Assembly: GCA_026122225.1 (NCBI GenBank)
Contig: JANEZZ010000467.1
Span: forward strand, 434,001 to 498,000
DNA length: 64,000 nucleotides
Direction: 5' to 3'
Origin: Heloderma charlesbogerti
Taxonomy: Eukaryota; Chordata; Lepidosauria; Squamata; Helodermatidae
Part shown: piece by piece, positions 22,291 to 33,904 of the stretch
Numbering within the stretch: position 1 is the stretch's first letter
Layout: the number at the start of each line of letters is the position of its first letter
The notes under the pieces: model-generated
What the model was told of the DNA's origin: nothing
Database searches by the model: none
What the model saw: only the letters and a program-made list of their open reading frames with translations
Position numbers and translations under genes: made by a program

Positions 22291-22423
22291 TGGTTGGAGC
22301 AGTGACGTTTTGGGCTACAACTCCCACCATCTCCAACCAGTATGGCCAATGTCCATGCTAGCTGGGGATGATGAGGCATGTAGTCCCACACCTCTGGAAG
22401 GCACCAGGGTGTGGAAGGCTGGG
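22291..22423. repeat. Foldback MITE-like repeat, family B
   Basis: GGCTACAACTCCCACCATCT and GGGGATGATGAGGCATGTAG surround the GTATGGCCAATG centre; ends AGGGTGTGGAAGGCTGG. Confidence 0.6.
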
Positions 22424-22625
22424 TGACTGTGCACTGTTAGACTGGAGAGATTCACATTCCTGCTTCAGCAGTAAACGCGACTGGGCGATCTTGGGCCAAT
22501 CGCTGTCTCTCAGCGTAACCTACCTCACAGGTTTGTGGTGAGGATAAATGGCAGATGGGGTGGGTGGGGGTTCCAGGGAGAGGAGAAAACTATGTATGCT
22601 CCCTGGAGAAAGGATGAGATTTTTA
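22424..22625 (+). mobile_element. MIR-like SINE
   Basis: GCACTGTTAGACTGGAGAGA (head), GGCGATCTTGGGCCAATCGC, CTCAGCGTAACCTACCTCAC and GTTTGTGGTGAGGATAAATG give the MIR-like core in the forward direction, then AAAACTATGTATGCTCCCTG toward the tail. Confidence 0.65.
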
Positions 22626-23059
22626 AATATGGATAAATATAAAGGGGCAGGACCAAAATACAAAAAAATACCAGCATGTTTTAGCTTAAAGCTCTTACTG
22701 CCAGGAACTAAACTGCAGAAGAGGTATTTCAGCTTTTTAGAATGGGAAAAAACATTCAGAAGCCAGGAAACCAGCATCTGGAGAACCACAGAGGCCAGAT
22801 TGAGGCTGGGCAGGCCACATTTGGCCCACATGCCTGAACCTCTGACTTTTTCTCTTTTTCTTTCATGTGTGGTTATTAAGTCACATCTTCCAGAGCTGAG
22901 CCCTAGCACCGAAAGAGGTTCTGGAGCTGTGCTCCTGTAAGCCTTGGCTTAAATAAAGCGGGGGTGTTGAACCTCAGGCATGGGTTGAGCTCTGGAAGAC
23001 ATGACTTAATAATAATAATACACAGAAGAAAAAGGAGGGGGAAGGAGAGCCAGAGGGAG
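22626..23059. other. Unannotated stretch
   Basis: No recognised feature; a short AAT run lies near 23010. Confidence 0.45.
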
Positions 23060-23235
23060 TCCTCTGGCACCTTAAAGACAAACAGATTTATTATGACATA
23101 AGCTTTTGTAGACTAGAGCCCTCTTCATCAGATGCATCATGAAAGCTTGTGTCACAATAAATCTGTTAGTCATGAATGCAAGACTCTCTTTTGAGTGTGT
23201 TTCTTATAGCAGATGAACACGGCGACACGTCTTGT
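23060..23235 (+). repeat. Family T interspersed repeat
   Basis: GGCACCTTAAAGACAAACAG, ATTTATTATGACATAAGC, CTCTTCATCAGATGCATCA, then the inverted GAAAGCTTGTGTCACAATAA. This is a widespread sauropsid repeat motif that I recognise but cannot classify. Other copies at 6678 (+) and 56873 (-). Confidence 0.6.
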
Positions 23236-23372
23236 CATAATAAGAATGAAAGGGAGGTGGGAGGAGATTGGTACACACCAATTAGAATAGGTTTCTACAT
23301 CATTGCGGCACATTCAGATCTCCTCTCCATCCAAACTGGCTCCTGGAGGTAGGGAATGGCCTGGCTTGTAAG

Positions 23373-23430
<58 letters not shown>

Positions 23431-23995
23431 CCCCTTTCCCAGTTATAGAAAAAGAATGATAAGCATAATTGTTGTCCCCTAATCAAACTCTCAGATTGGC
23501 TTCAGGCTCATCCATGGAAACAAGAGGAACCCTTTGACCTTGGGAAATCCTTTCATAATGTTATGCTCCGATGTTCTCCTAGCTTATTTTCACTTTTCGC
23601 TAATTCTGGAATTTCCAGTCCAGAGAGGCACTGTGGAAAGCTCAGGGTCAGGAGGCAAGCAGGACCTAAGTCATCCCTGCAGCCAGGGCATCCAGAGTTT
23701 GATAATGGTATGATTCACTTGGAAGCCCTGGACGTTCACTTTATGCCCCAAAATAACATTCTTTGATGGACTGTTGTTGGACAAATCATTAAAAAAATAA
23801 ATATATCCATTCTGATTTTTTTTTTTACCTGGCGGAACTAATACCTTGTGTTGAACCTGAGAAAGTTGAAAATTCTCCTTCCCCCGCTCCTTCTCTTCCC
23901 CTTGGTGCAGTCGTCTTTTCACACCTGGAACCCAGCTTTTTAGCCCAAAAATGCATTTGGGGAGCCACCTTTTAATATTTTTGGCCATATATTTG
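23236..23995. other. Unannotated stretch with tetranucleotide microsatellite
   Basis: A clean (ATCT)n array runs from about 23373 to 23431, roughly 15 units. Otherwise no recognised feature. Confidence 0.7.
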
Positions 23996-26024
23996 TATAC
24001 AGTGGAGGTGAGGAATAGATTTAAGGGATTAGACCTGATAGACAGAGCGCCTGAGGAACTATGGACGGAGGTCCATAACATTGTTCAAGAGGCAGCAACT
24101 AAATCCATCCCAAAGAAAAAGAAATGCAAGAAAGCAAAGTGGCTGTCTGATGAGGCTTTAGAAGTAGCTGAGGAAAGAAGGGAAGCGAAAAGCAAGTGAG
24201 AAAGGGGAAGTTATATCCAACTGAATGCAGAGTTCCAGAGAATAGCAAGGAGAGACAAGAAGGCCTTCTTAAATGAACAATGCAAAGAAATCGAGGAAAA
24301 CAATAGAATGGGAAAGACTGGAGATCTTTTCAAGAAAATCGGAGATATCAAGGGAACGTTTTGTGCAAAGACGGGCATGATAAAGGACAAAGAAGGCAGG
24401 GACCTAACAGAAGCAGATGAGATTAAGAAGAGGTGGCAAGAATACACAGAAGAACTATACAGGAAAGATCTTAACGTCCCTGATAGTCATTATAGTGTGG
24501 TCACTGAACTTGAGCCGGACATCCTAGAGAGTGAAGTCAAGTGGGCCTTAGGAAGCATTGCTAACGACAAAGCTAGCGGAGATGACAGTATTCCAGCTGA
24601 GCTATTTAAAATCCTAAAAGATGATGCTGTTAAAGTGCTGCACTCAATATGCCAACACATTTGGAACACTCAGCAGCGGCCACAAGACGAAAAGGTCAGT
24701 TTACATTCCAATTCCAAAGAAGGGCAATGCCAAAGAGTGTTCAAACTACTGCACAATTGCACTCATTTCACATGGCAGCAAGGTTATGCTCAAAATCCTA
24801 CAAGCTAGGCTTCAGCAGCATGTGAACCGAGAACTAACAGAAGTACAAGCGGGATTTCGAAGAGGCAGAGGAACTAGAGATCAAATCGCCAACATTCGCT
24901 AGATCATGGAGAAAGCAAGAGAATTCCAGAAAAACGTCTATTTCTGCTTCATTGACTACGCTAATGCCTTTGATTGTGTGGATCACAACAAACTGTGGGA
25001 AATTCTTAAAGAGATAGGAGTACCAGACCACCTTACCTGTCTCCTGAGAAATCTGTATGAAGGTCAAGAAGCAACAGTAAGAACCAGACATGGAACAACC
25101 GATTGGTTCAACATTGGGAAAGGAGTACGACAAGGCTGCATATTGTCGCCCTGCTTATTTAATTTATATGCAGAGTACATCATGAGAAACGCCAGGTTGA
25201 ATGAATCACAGATCGGAATTAAGATTGCTGGGAGAATGATCAACAACCTCAGATACGCAGACGATACCACCCTACTGGCAGAAAGCAAAGAGAATCTCAA
25301 GAGCCTCTTGTTGAGGGTGAAAGTGGAGAATGCAAAAGCTGGTTTGAAACTCAACATTAAAAAAACTAAGATCATGGCATCTGGCCCCATCACCTCCTGG
25401 CATATTGAAGGGGAAGAAATGGAAGCAGTGACAGTTTTTACTTTCTTGGGCTCCAAGATCACCGCAGACGGTGACTGTAGCCATGAAATTAAAAGATGCT
25501 TGCTCCTTGGGAGGAAAGCTATGGCACACCTAGACAGCATAGTAAGAAGCAGAGACATCACCTTGCCGACAAAGGTTCGTATCATCAAAGCTATGGTTTT
25601 CCCAGTAGTAACGTATGGCTGTGAGAGCTGGACTATAAGGAAGGCTGAGCGCCGAATAATTGATGCTTTCGAACTGTGGTGCTGGAGAAGACTCTTACGA
25701 GTCCCCCGGACTGCAAGGAGGTCAGATCAGTCAATCTTAAAGGAAATCAACCCTGACTGCTCATTGGAAGGACAGATAATGAAACTGAAGCTCCAATATT
25801 TTGGCCACCTAATGCGAAGAGAAAAGTCACTGGAAAAGACCCTGATGTTGGGAAAGACTGAAGGCAAAAGGAGAAGGGGACGGCAGAGGATGAGATGGCT
25901 AGATAGCATCACGGATGCAATGAATATGAACTTGAGCACACTCCGGGAGAGAGCGGAGGACAGGAAGGCCTGGCGTGCTATGGTCCATGGGGCCACGAAG
26001 AGTGGGACACAACTTAACGACTGA
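23996..26024 (+). pseudogene. Bov-B reverse transcriptase ORF, truncated and broken
   Basis: Lacks the endonuclease. RT motifs in the last open stretch (24906-26024, 372 codons): FCFIDYANAFDCVDHNKLW, GVRQGCILSPCLFNLY, RYADDTTLLAES, GLKLNIKKTK. C-terminal region: CWRRLLRVP and MRREKSLEKTLMLG. Damage relative to the 58.8 kb copy: TGA at 24197, a 2-nt loss near 24688 that changes frame, and TAG at 24900 where the other copy has Cys. Not functional. Confidence 0.93.
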
Positions 26025-26040
26025 ACAACAACAACAACAA
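23996..26040 (+). mobile_element. Bov-B (RTE) LINE, 5'-truncated
   Basis: About 2.05 kb aligning with positions 60001-62041 of the full-length copy. It begins inside the ORF after the endonuclease domain and ends in the Bov-B 3' tail: CACGAAGAGTGGGACACAAC, ACTGAACAACAACAACAACA. 5' truncation is usual for target-primed reverse transcription. No convincing target duplication. More decayed than the copy at 58.8 kb. Confidence 0.93.
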
Positions 26041-26349
26041 TAAGTGCTGCTGTTGCGACCCACCTTAGATCAGGCTGTGATCCAGGAGCAGGGCCTCCTG
26101 ACCAACCACTTGAAGATTTGAAGTAGATTACACTATTATACATTAACGAAGTATTATTATTATTATTATTCCTACACCCTACTACTGTAGCTAACTAAGT
26201 ATAACTATACTTAGTATAGTATAACTAAGCCGAAGTACTCATCAGTAAAATAACTGAACATTTTTCTCCTGTGTACCTCTACTTCCATTTCCCTCCTATT
26301 CTTCTGCCGTTTCCCCCCTGCCATATTTTAGATTGTAAGCTTCTTGGGC
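26041..26349. other. Unannotated stretch
   Basis: A short (ATT)n run at about 26150-26170 and small palindromes around AACTATACTTAGTATAG near 26205. No gene. Confidence 0.45.
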
Positions 26350-26470
26350 AAGGGTGGGCAACTTGTGGGACCCCCAGATGTTTTAGCCTGCAACTCCTAT
26401 CAACCTTCAACTTTGGCTACACTGGTTAGGGCTGATGGGAGTTGTAGGCCAAATGATCGGGAAGGCCACA
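26350..26470. repeat. Foldback MITE-like repeat, family B
   Basis: GGGCAACTTGTGGGACCCCC, CCTGCAACTCCTATCAACC and the inverted GATGGGAGTTGTAGGCC. Diverged. Confidence 0.55.
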
Positions 26471-26689
26471 AGCCGCCGACACCTCAGCAGGGGTGGTGGT
26501 GAGGAGGCACCTGACTTCTTGTACTTGATAAAGTGCGCTGATGGCATAATAACAAGGATCCATCTTTGATCCCCGTCTGATTTGGAGGGTTGATTCCCTC
26601 CCCCACCCCTTTCTGGCAAAGATTCATGGGAAAGGGTGAGAAAGGGTAACTCAAAACTGACTTTGTCTTATCTCACAAAGAAATACAGA

Positions 26690-26797
26690 GGGGTTCTTTT
26701 CTTGCGGGTCGCCTGCTGTCCAGACAAAGAGCCGGAACGACAGGGGGGGGGATCTCCAACTTTCCCTTAGGGTAACACCAGCTTGCTTGCTTGCTCG

Positions 26798-26832
<35 letters not shown>

Positions 26833-27440
26833 CACAAACCAGCGCCACCAAGCCAGGAGAGGGGGGCCCTCTCGGGGGAGGGAAGGAGGGAGGGAGGCCG
26901 CCTGCCAACAGCTGAGCAAAAAGGCGTGAGTTAATTTCAGAGAGGCTGGTGGGAAGAGGGGAGGGAAAGCGAAGGCTGGTACAAAGAGAGATGGACATGG
27001 CAAAGAAAGAAGGAACAAGGAGGGGGGGGGGCACTGCATTCGGCACCAGCACGCCGCTGGCAACCGAGTCCCCGCCCCGCCAGGGCTGGGAGGTGGGGGG
27101 AGAGGGAGCTATGCAAATCCTGGATGAGATCAGCCAGGAGCAACTGGCTATGCAACTTCAGAGCAGGACTCTCTCCCTCGTCAGTCGCAAGCCAGAGGGG
27201 AGCGGGACTCGTTTTCTGGTTCGTTATTTGTTTGCCCGATCGATTCCCACGGCTTCTCTGCACGTCCCCGCTTTCCTCCGACCGGATTATCAGCCCTGCA
27301 CGGCGAGATTAGGGGTGGATCGCTTGTCTTCTCTGGTCTTTGCGGAATTAATTCTTTTGCTTTCCCCCCTCGTCCTGTTGTAATCGGGTGGATTTAGCGC
27401 TGCTGGAAGTTGGAAGCGGACAAGCCCGAAAAGGTAATCC
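26690..27440 (+). promoter_or_regulatory. CpG island 2, candidate promoter and first exon
   Basis: The 3' half (27040-27440) has about 26 CpGs in 400 bp by eye. It contains GAGTCCCCGCCCCGCC (GC-box like) at about 27068, an octamer ATGCAAAT at 27112-27119, and a (CT)n run at about 26798-26828. It ends in AAG|GTAATC at 27433/27434, a plausible splice donor. The sequence is not one of the repeats seen elsewhere in the window. The short ORFs on either strand do not resemble known proteins, so if this is a gene start the exon is probably 5' UTR. Gene identity unknown. Confidence 0.5.
27428..27440 (+). other. Candidate splice donor of the CpG-island exon
   Basis: GAAAAG|GTAATCC matches the AG|GTRA rule, and CpG density falls beyond it. 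This is inference from sequence context alone. Confidence 0.35.
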
Positions 27441-29057
27441 CCATGTACGTTTTGGTAACCTTGAACCAGGGTTAAGAGTGTCAAATGGTGCTGATATAAT
27501 TCAAGGCGAGGCAGGAGCCGAAAACCGCGAAAAGCAAATGGAGCTTCTAAATTCGTGATCTCGCCTTGGCTTAAAGTCAGAGTCACCTGCTGTCTGTCTT
27601 TGAATACGTAAGGTGTCAGAAGCGGATTTTGGACTGACGAGGTGCGAGTCTGGAGTGAAACCCAGTGAATGGGCAAATCAGGGCTTGATTCGAGCCAGGG
27701 CTCAGCAGCCTTTAGCAACAGAATGTTCTCCATGTCCCGATTAGCCCCGGAATCTGTGAAGTAGTGAAGGAGAGAGCACCCCTGATCATGGACAGAGTGC
27801 CGTTCTTTCACGATTTAAGGGCTGTGGCAAACGTTACAGAGGGACAGTACTTTGGTATGGCAGTTAGGGTGCAATCAGAGTATAACCTATACCAGGGTAA
27901 CGTATAAATTGCATTCACCGTTGTACACATAGCAAAACACACGTACATTAAATGGTTTATTATATGTATTTGTATGGTTTTACAGTTCAGCCTTTGCTGT
28001 TTTTTTTAATTATACACATCTCTGATCTCTGTTGGGCGTGGGGGAAAGAGTGTTAAAATTTGCTGCAGACGTATAACAAAGGTATATTTACATGGAACCG
28101 TATGTAATACAAAGGTTGCACTCCACTTTGTACATGGTGCTTTCCGTGTACAAATTCTGTCACGCCTGAAAGTATCCCTACTCCCCCCCCCCGCCTGCAC
28201 CTTTCTGGGATTAGGAAAAAAAAAGATTTTCAGGTAGCCGTGAGCCCCATCACGTTTCCTCTGAGATATATTCTGATCTTGGTTTCCCACACTGCGAATC
28301 TTACAAAACTGAGGTCGGATCTCATCTCACCCTTTGATGGATTTTTTCTTAATCTGGATTTTGGTGCCATGAGGTTTCACAGACAGGACGAGCCTGAAAC
28401 CCCAGCATGTGTGAAGTTGCCCTTCATTTCCCATTTTTCAGTGGTGACGCCAGCTGTTTCGAAAGGCAGGTGGGTTATTATGAGCTTTTGTGCTTCCTGC
28501 ATATGTGCAGAGAATGCGGACTCCCTTTAATATGCAGCAGAAAAAGAAGCTGCTCTCTGTAAGGTTGGAAGTCCAACAAATGCCATGTTAATAAATGGCA
28601 GCAACAAATAATTCATTGGCATTTTTAGACAGCGATCTTGCAATTAAGTTGAATAATCAATACTTCTAATTTAATGCATAGGGACAACAGTGCTAACCTA
28701 CAATACAAGGGTGTTGTAAGATTTATTATGGAGATAATTCAAGGGAAGCACTTTGGAAAAACACTATATAGAGTTATGTTATTCTCATCAGCAGCATTAG
28801 TATTTATCGTGTATAATGAGTGCATATGTAAGATCACACTGCAAATTTGTCATTTGTTTATGCTTTCTAACCACCTTGTCCTATAAATTGATGTTCTTCA
28901 AGAGGCCCCACATGGTTAAAGAAGGGAATCTAATCTTCTTAGGGATTGTGAGTGCAGAATCAGAGAATGTTAGTTCTTCCAGATAGATTAATTCAGGATA
29001 AAAGGGTTTGATGGTATGTTTCTATATATATGTGTGTGTGTGTGAGACACATGGTAC
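27441..29057. other. Unannotated stretch
   Basis: No recognised gene or repeat; a (GT)n run at about 29028-29044. If CpG island 2 is a promoter this would be intron. Confidence 0.45.
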
Positions 29058-29282
29058 TTTTATTTATTGATTTGTCACATTTATATTCCACCTTTCCTCC
29101 AAGGCAGCGTACACGATCCTCCTCCTCACCATTTTATCCTCACACCAACCCTGTGAGGTAGGTGAGGCTGAGAGTCAGAGATATATACAAGTCAGTGAGC
29201 TTCATGGCAGAGAGGGGACTAGAACCCAGATCGCCTGCATCCGAGTCCAATACTTTTAACCACTACGCCACACTGTTTCTCA
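29058..29282 (-). mobile_element. MIR-like SINE
   Basis: Reverse complement order: TTTATTTATTGATTTGTCAC (tail), TTTATCCTCACACCAACCCT, GTGAGGTAGGTGAGGCTGAG, GTCAGTGAGCTTCATGGC, TTTTAACCACTACGCCACAC (head). Well preserved. Confidence 0.75.
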
Positions 29283-29299
29283 CATTGGTTCTGTACTTT

Positions 29300-29475
29300 A
29301 ACACAAGAACATAAGAAGAGTCCTGCTGGATCAGATTTCAGCATCTTGTTTCCCCCAATGGCCAACCAGATAACGCTGGGAGGCCAACCAGATAACGCTG
29401 GGGAGCTCACACGGCGGAGATAGAATGCCACACTTCCTCTGTATATAGGGGTTTGATACAGCCACAATAACTCAT
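29300..29475 (-). mobile_element. CR1-like 3' UTR fragment, family G, inverted
   Basis: AGAACATAAGAAGAGTCCTG, CTGGATCAGATTTCAGCATC and a direct duplication of GGCCAACCAGATAACGCTGG. It is the reverse complement of the 3' end seen at 11.9 and 35.2 kb. Confidence 0.5.
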
Positions 29476-29679
29476 GGTCATTGATAGACCTGTCTTCTAT
29501 TAATTGGTCTAGTTCCCTTTACTTTTAGTGTGGCATCCCAGCTGTATGGTCTTGCTCTATTCCAACACTACCCTATGAATCGAGTTATTGTTGTTACCCC
29601 TGTCGGCAAATCGCATGCATTTCATTATGACCATGGTGTATCCATGTGTGAGGAGGGAAGACTCATAAAGCACAGGGCC

Positions 29680-29985
29680 AGCGTCAAGGGTAGGCATGGT
29701 TGGGCACCTGCTGAGGGCCTAAACCCCAGCAGGGAGCCACTGACAAGAGCCTTCTTGGAGATGCTCCTCCTTTTCACCATTGCAACTTGCTTGTTCACTC
29801 TTGCTCTGGCCCTACGAAGGTGATGGTGAGAAGGAGGAACAGCAGGCACCACTGCATACTTCCTCGCTGGCTCCCTGTCTGTCAAGCAAGCAGGCGGCAG
29901 CGAGGATGAAAAGAGGTGGCAATGGAAGCGAGAAGATGGACTCATTGGCCCAGTTCTTGAGGGTGCCTTGTTCAAGGGCCCTCAG
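29680..29985 (+). repeat. Family C interspersed repeat
   Basis: GTAGGCATGGTTGGGCACCT, AACCCCAGCAGGGAGCCACT, GGTGATGGTGAGAAGGAGG, CTTGTTCAAGGGCCCTCAG. About 300 bp align with the inverted copy at 37100-37435. No class assignment. Confidence 0.55.
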
Positions 29986-30189
29986 AAATGAGCTGGCATT
30001 GATAAAGCAGGTACAGTACATCTCTGTTTTCAGAGACATATCATACCTCCCGCAGGATCAGCGGGGGCTGAGCCACTCAACATCTGAGATGAAAGGCAAC
30101 TTATGCCCTCACTCCCAGCGCTGGGTCAGTGTTGAGATTGGGTTAGGGTCTGGAGGCTGAGTAGACTGCAAAATGTTATGCACACTGAA

Positions 30190-30245
30190 TTGTGGGGCAA
30201 ATCCTCTTTGAGCATGGTGGGACTTACTTCTGGGTAAACATATAT
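30190..30245 (+). repeat. GCAATCCTA-family piece
   Basis: GGTGGGACTTACTTCTGGGT and AAACATATATAGGGCCAC match a short recurrent squamate repeat seen also at 34.7, 38.4, 39.6 and 40.7 kb. Confidence 0.4.
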
Positions 30246-30276
30246 AGGGCCACAGGGCCGTGATCCTCTATGGGGA

Positions 30277-30485
30277 ACCAGTGTGGTGCAGTGGTTAGAG
30301 TGTTGGACTAGGGCCAGGAGACCCAGGTTCAGATCCCCACTTAGCCATGAAGCTCACTGGTGACTTTGTGCCAGCCTAACCTACCTTGCAGGGTTGTAAG
30401 GATAAAATAGAGAGGAGGAAAACTATGTACACTGCCATGAGTTCCTTCAAGGAAAGGTGGGATGTAAATGTAATAAAGCAAAGGG
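30277..30485 (+). mobile_element. MIR-like SINE
   Basis: Head CAGTGTGGTGCAGTGGTTAG and GTTCAGATCCCCACTTAGCC (box B region), then CTAACCTACCTTGCAGGG, AAAACTATGTACACTGCC and GGAAAGGTGGGATGTAAATG (tail). Complete from head to tail. Confidence 0.78.
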
Positions 30486-30820
30486 CCTTGTATGCCACTG
30501 TGATTGAGGGGGGAGGGAAGACTTTTCCCTACTGGCTGATCCCCCTTTCTATAAGCCCCCTGCGAAAGAATAGGCTGCCACCACAGGCTGTTCCTAGCCT
30601 AAACATTCTGCTACCTAGCTGTTGCCTGCTGTCAAGGACCCCTTCCTTAAGCCCAGTTCTGGAAATATTTAAGAGTAAGGTGCTTTGGATTTACTTTTCC
30701 AAAGCCCAAAGGACACAGAACTTAACAAAAACATGTGAAATATCCCAGTGACACAAGAGGTATCTTAACAACTTTGCATTCCTAGCTCATGGGAATTTTA
30801 GTGGGACATTGCAGAGAATG

Positions 30821-31136
30821 TTGCGGTGGCTTCGTGGTTAAGACGCTGAACTGCAGACTCGAAGGTCGGCAGGACAGCAGTTCGAGTGAGCTCCCGTCTT
30901 CAGTCCCAGCTCCTGCCAACCTAGCAGTTCGAAAGCAAGAAATTTCAAGTAGATAAATAGGTACCGCTTCGGCGGGAAAGGTAACAGCGTTCCGTGCACC
31001 TCGGTGTTCAGTCATGCCGGCCAAATGGCCATGGAAGCGTCTTCGGACAGCGCTGGCTCTTCAGCTTAGAAATGGAGATGAGCACCGCACCCTAGAGTCG
31101 GACACGACTGGTTGGGGACACCTTTACCTTTTTTTC
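30821..31136 (+). mobile_element. Sauria SINE
   Basis: Head GCGGTGGCTTCGTGGTTAAG (tRNA-like, box A), body GTGAGCTCCCGTCTTCAGTC, ACCTAGCAGTTCGAAAGCA, GGTAACAGCGTTCCGTGC, and the Bov-B-related 3' part CTAGAGTCGGACACGACTGG followed by ACCTTTACC. A likely 7-bp target repeat CAGAGAA lies at 30812-30818 and 31137-31143. The family is squamate-specific and is thought to be moved by Bov-B. Confidence 0.85.
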
Positions 31137-31143
31137 CAGAGAA

Positions 31144-32439
31144 ATACCCTTTGAAAACAAGCCAAATATCCTTGTATATAAAAGGATTTATTTGGGAAAG
31201 AGGGGAGGGGGAAGAAAAAAAAGGGAAGGCACAGCCTTGTAAATAAAAATCAGTAAAGTCAATCTAGCTTAGCTGGTTACATTTTGCTTTCTTGATAGAA
31301 TCTTAGGTTTCAGAGCATGTGCAGAGCTCCTTGTACGAAAGATGTTCTGAGAGAGCATAAGAGCATTTTTGGACATGATTTGTATAGTTCTAGAAAGATG
31401 AAAAAGTGAAGTGATGCTTCACATATTTATGTGAATCTGAGGCCTGTAAAAACCAGCCTCTCAACATAGATGCATTGTTGTGTAGACCAATTGTGAGAGG
31501 CTCCACTCCTGATGTGAGCGGGCCATGTAGCCAATCAGAAATTAGTTTAGAGGCTTGTTCTACCTCCTTAGTGTTCTGGGACTTCGATTACAAAAGAGCT
31601 AGCCAGTTTAGACCAGCTGGCCTATTGTAAAAAAAGAGATTATACTGTGGCCAGGTACTGGGATCTAAAACACAGGATACCTCACTATTCAAGACTTCAC
31701 TTCAGGAATGCTGAATTGCAGAGACTGCAGGGGGCAACGTTGGTCTGTTTAGAGTATAGGACTTTGTCGCTCACTGCCAACCCGAGCTTGTTGGAGGAAG
31801 GGTGGCATGTTGTTGTTGCTGCTGCTGCTATTATTATCATTATAATTATTATTATTGTGAGATCTGCAACAAAATGTTACAGTGTAGAGCCATATCCTCT
31901 TGCAGGATACTCCATTTTATTCTCCCTCTCCAACAGTTTCCATTTTCCCCCTTCCAACAGAGACTCATCAGTCTGTACTCACAGTCCTCATTAGTTTAGT
32001 TAGTGTAGTTTATTACATTTACGTATCGCTTCACATAACCCAAAGGAGTTCCAAACAATTTACAAAGAAGTAATAAAAAAACCTCCCCGGGCCCGAATAT
32101 AATATACAATAACGTATTCATTAAAATCATACAAATTTACAAAAATATCCATCAGGCTGCCCCCACACTGCACTTTGGGGGGTTTTCTTTTTCCTGCTGA
32201 CTTTTTGTACATCTGCAACCTTTGAGGTTCCCCAAGCTGGTGATATCTCCTTCTTGTGTATGGATGGTGCCATTTTGGCTACAGACTCAGAGAATGAGTT
32301 CACTATTAGTACATGTAAGATAGGTTGATCCTTGGTGATAGTTTCTTGGTCACACTAGTGATAGAACCTTTAGATCTGGTTTTTGTATATGGAGATTATA
32401 CAGATAAGAGAGCAGAGGCTGTTATTTGTCAAAAGCCTC
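31144..32439. other. Mostly unannotated; one LINE tail
   Basis: 31990-32150 (-) looks like an old LINE 3' tail (TTTATTACATTTACGTATCG, AACCCAAAGGAGTTCCAAAC). ORF 31647-31994 is not protein-like; it ends in a (TTA)n run at about 31830-31856. Confidence 0.4.
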
Positions 32440-32550
32440 TCAGTACATGTGCTAGTGAACATGGCAAAATGACATTAACAGCAATGCTCTTTGACAACCT
32501 AACACTCGTATGTAAAATCATTAGAGAGCTGTGGTCAACCCTGGTTCCCT
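32440..32550. repeat. Two-copy local repeat, copy 1
   Basis: GCAAAATGACATTAACAGCA followed by GCTCTTTGACAACCTAAC matches 33545-33620, about 1.1 kb downstream, in the same orientation. Confidence 0.5.
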
Positions 32551-32689
32551 GACAAGTGTACCTATATAATATACTTGTTTGCAAACATGTTTTTTGGCTC
32601 ACTCATATATTACATTTTGATGTGTACACATAAAAGATTTTATGAGAGCACCTTTAAAATGCAGTGTGTGAAGTGGCTCTGAGTTCCTA

Positions 32690-33250
32690 ACATTTAATAT
32701 TTTTTTAATTAATTCATTCATTCGAAGTATTTTTAGTCTGCTCTTCAGCCAAAAGGGCTCCCAGAATGGCTTACCTAAGATCAATAACAAAGCAGACAGT
32801 TGCTGCCGTCAGGGTTATAGTCTCAAAGACACAACACAAAAGGGAAAGGTGATGGGGAGGAAAGAGGAAAGCAAGCAAACACAGATACCAGTTCTTAAAG
32901 ATACAAAACTCCTATAATGACTTGCTTGAACTCTTATAATAACCCTTCAAGTTGAGGGAGAGGAGGAGCCAAATGGAGCTGGGGGTCTGGAGCAGGTCTT
33001 GCTTCCCATCTCTTCCTCTGTTGCAGCCAGGTGAAATAGCTGTGAGTGTTACTAGATGACAGTTGAGGGAGAGAAAGAGCCAAATAGAACTGGCATCTCA
33101 GTAGAGCTGATGGAGTGGCTCTTGTTTCCAGTCTTTCCCTCTGCTGTCGCCAAGTCATGTGGAATCCTCAAAATGGGATTTTGAGCCAGTTATTATTATC
33201 TCATATAAGCCAAAATATAGGTCCTTGCCCTGAAGATCTTATAGTCTAAA
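32690..33250. repeat. Old repeat with internal tandem duplication
   Basis: An L2/MIR-like tail (TTAATTAATTCATTCATTCG, CTCTTCAGCCAAAAGGGCTC) opens the region. Then two diverged units of about 112 bp begin GTTGAGGGAGAGGAGGAGCC (about 32950) and GTTGAGGGAGAGAAAGAGCC (about 33062). No coding capacity. Confidence 0.5.
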
Positions 33251-33539
33251 TTTTGCCCATGGGGTGATAAGGAAATAAAAGGAAGCCCAAGAAGGAAGAT
33301 AGAGGACAAAGTAGCAAGATTTCCAAAGTTCCTGGCCAGCTTGCTAGCTATTGCACCATAATGGCTCTTCTCACTATATAACTGCAAAATGGAATAGTTA
33401 ACTAAGCTGACATATTAATAAAGGAAACATATTATTGATCAAGCACTTCACCGATTTAAGCACCCCTACGAATAAGCACTCCTCACAGAATGCTCCAGCT
33501 GAATCAGCAGCCTCTGAAATAGAAGCCTGTAGGGAGCTG

Positions 33540-33650
33540 AGGTGAAGGTATCTGGGGCTATGTAAATGAACAAGGCAGAATGACATTAACAGCAGCGCTT
33601 TCTGACAACCCGACCTTCCCACATCCACTGAGATATTGTAATCAACCTAT
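33540..33650. repeat. Two-copy local repeat, copy 2
   Basis: GGCAGAATGACATTAACAGC then GCGCTTTCTGACAACCCGAC is the partner of 32440-32550. Confidence 0.5.
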
Positions 33651-33904
33651 ACACAAGCACACACCATTTTAGGACAGTTGCATTGGTTGCAGAGGTTAAG
33701 ATACATTTAGGTTAAAGAGCAAGTTGCCGGCTCTGCATGCATTTCACTGTGCTGGTTGCAGAATTCACCACCCTGAGAATCCCAGACTTCATTGTTTTAG
33801 GAAATCAAGTTTCTAGTGCTTATCGTGGCAAAGACATGCTTAAAAGTGGGACCCAGAGTTGGGTCGGGGTGACTTGAACACATTGCACAGCTCTTTGCCC
33901 CCAG

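Noticed and set aside
23373..23431. CRISPR-like regular array
   Set aside because: It is a plain (ATCT)n microsatellite with no spacers; the genome is eukaryotic.
27290..27811. 173-codon ORF on - in CpG island 2
   Set aside because: Lies in GC-rich DNA antisense to the candidate promoter, has no motif or low-complexity signature of a known family, and depends on lack of stops that high GC readily gives.
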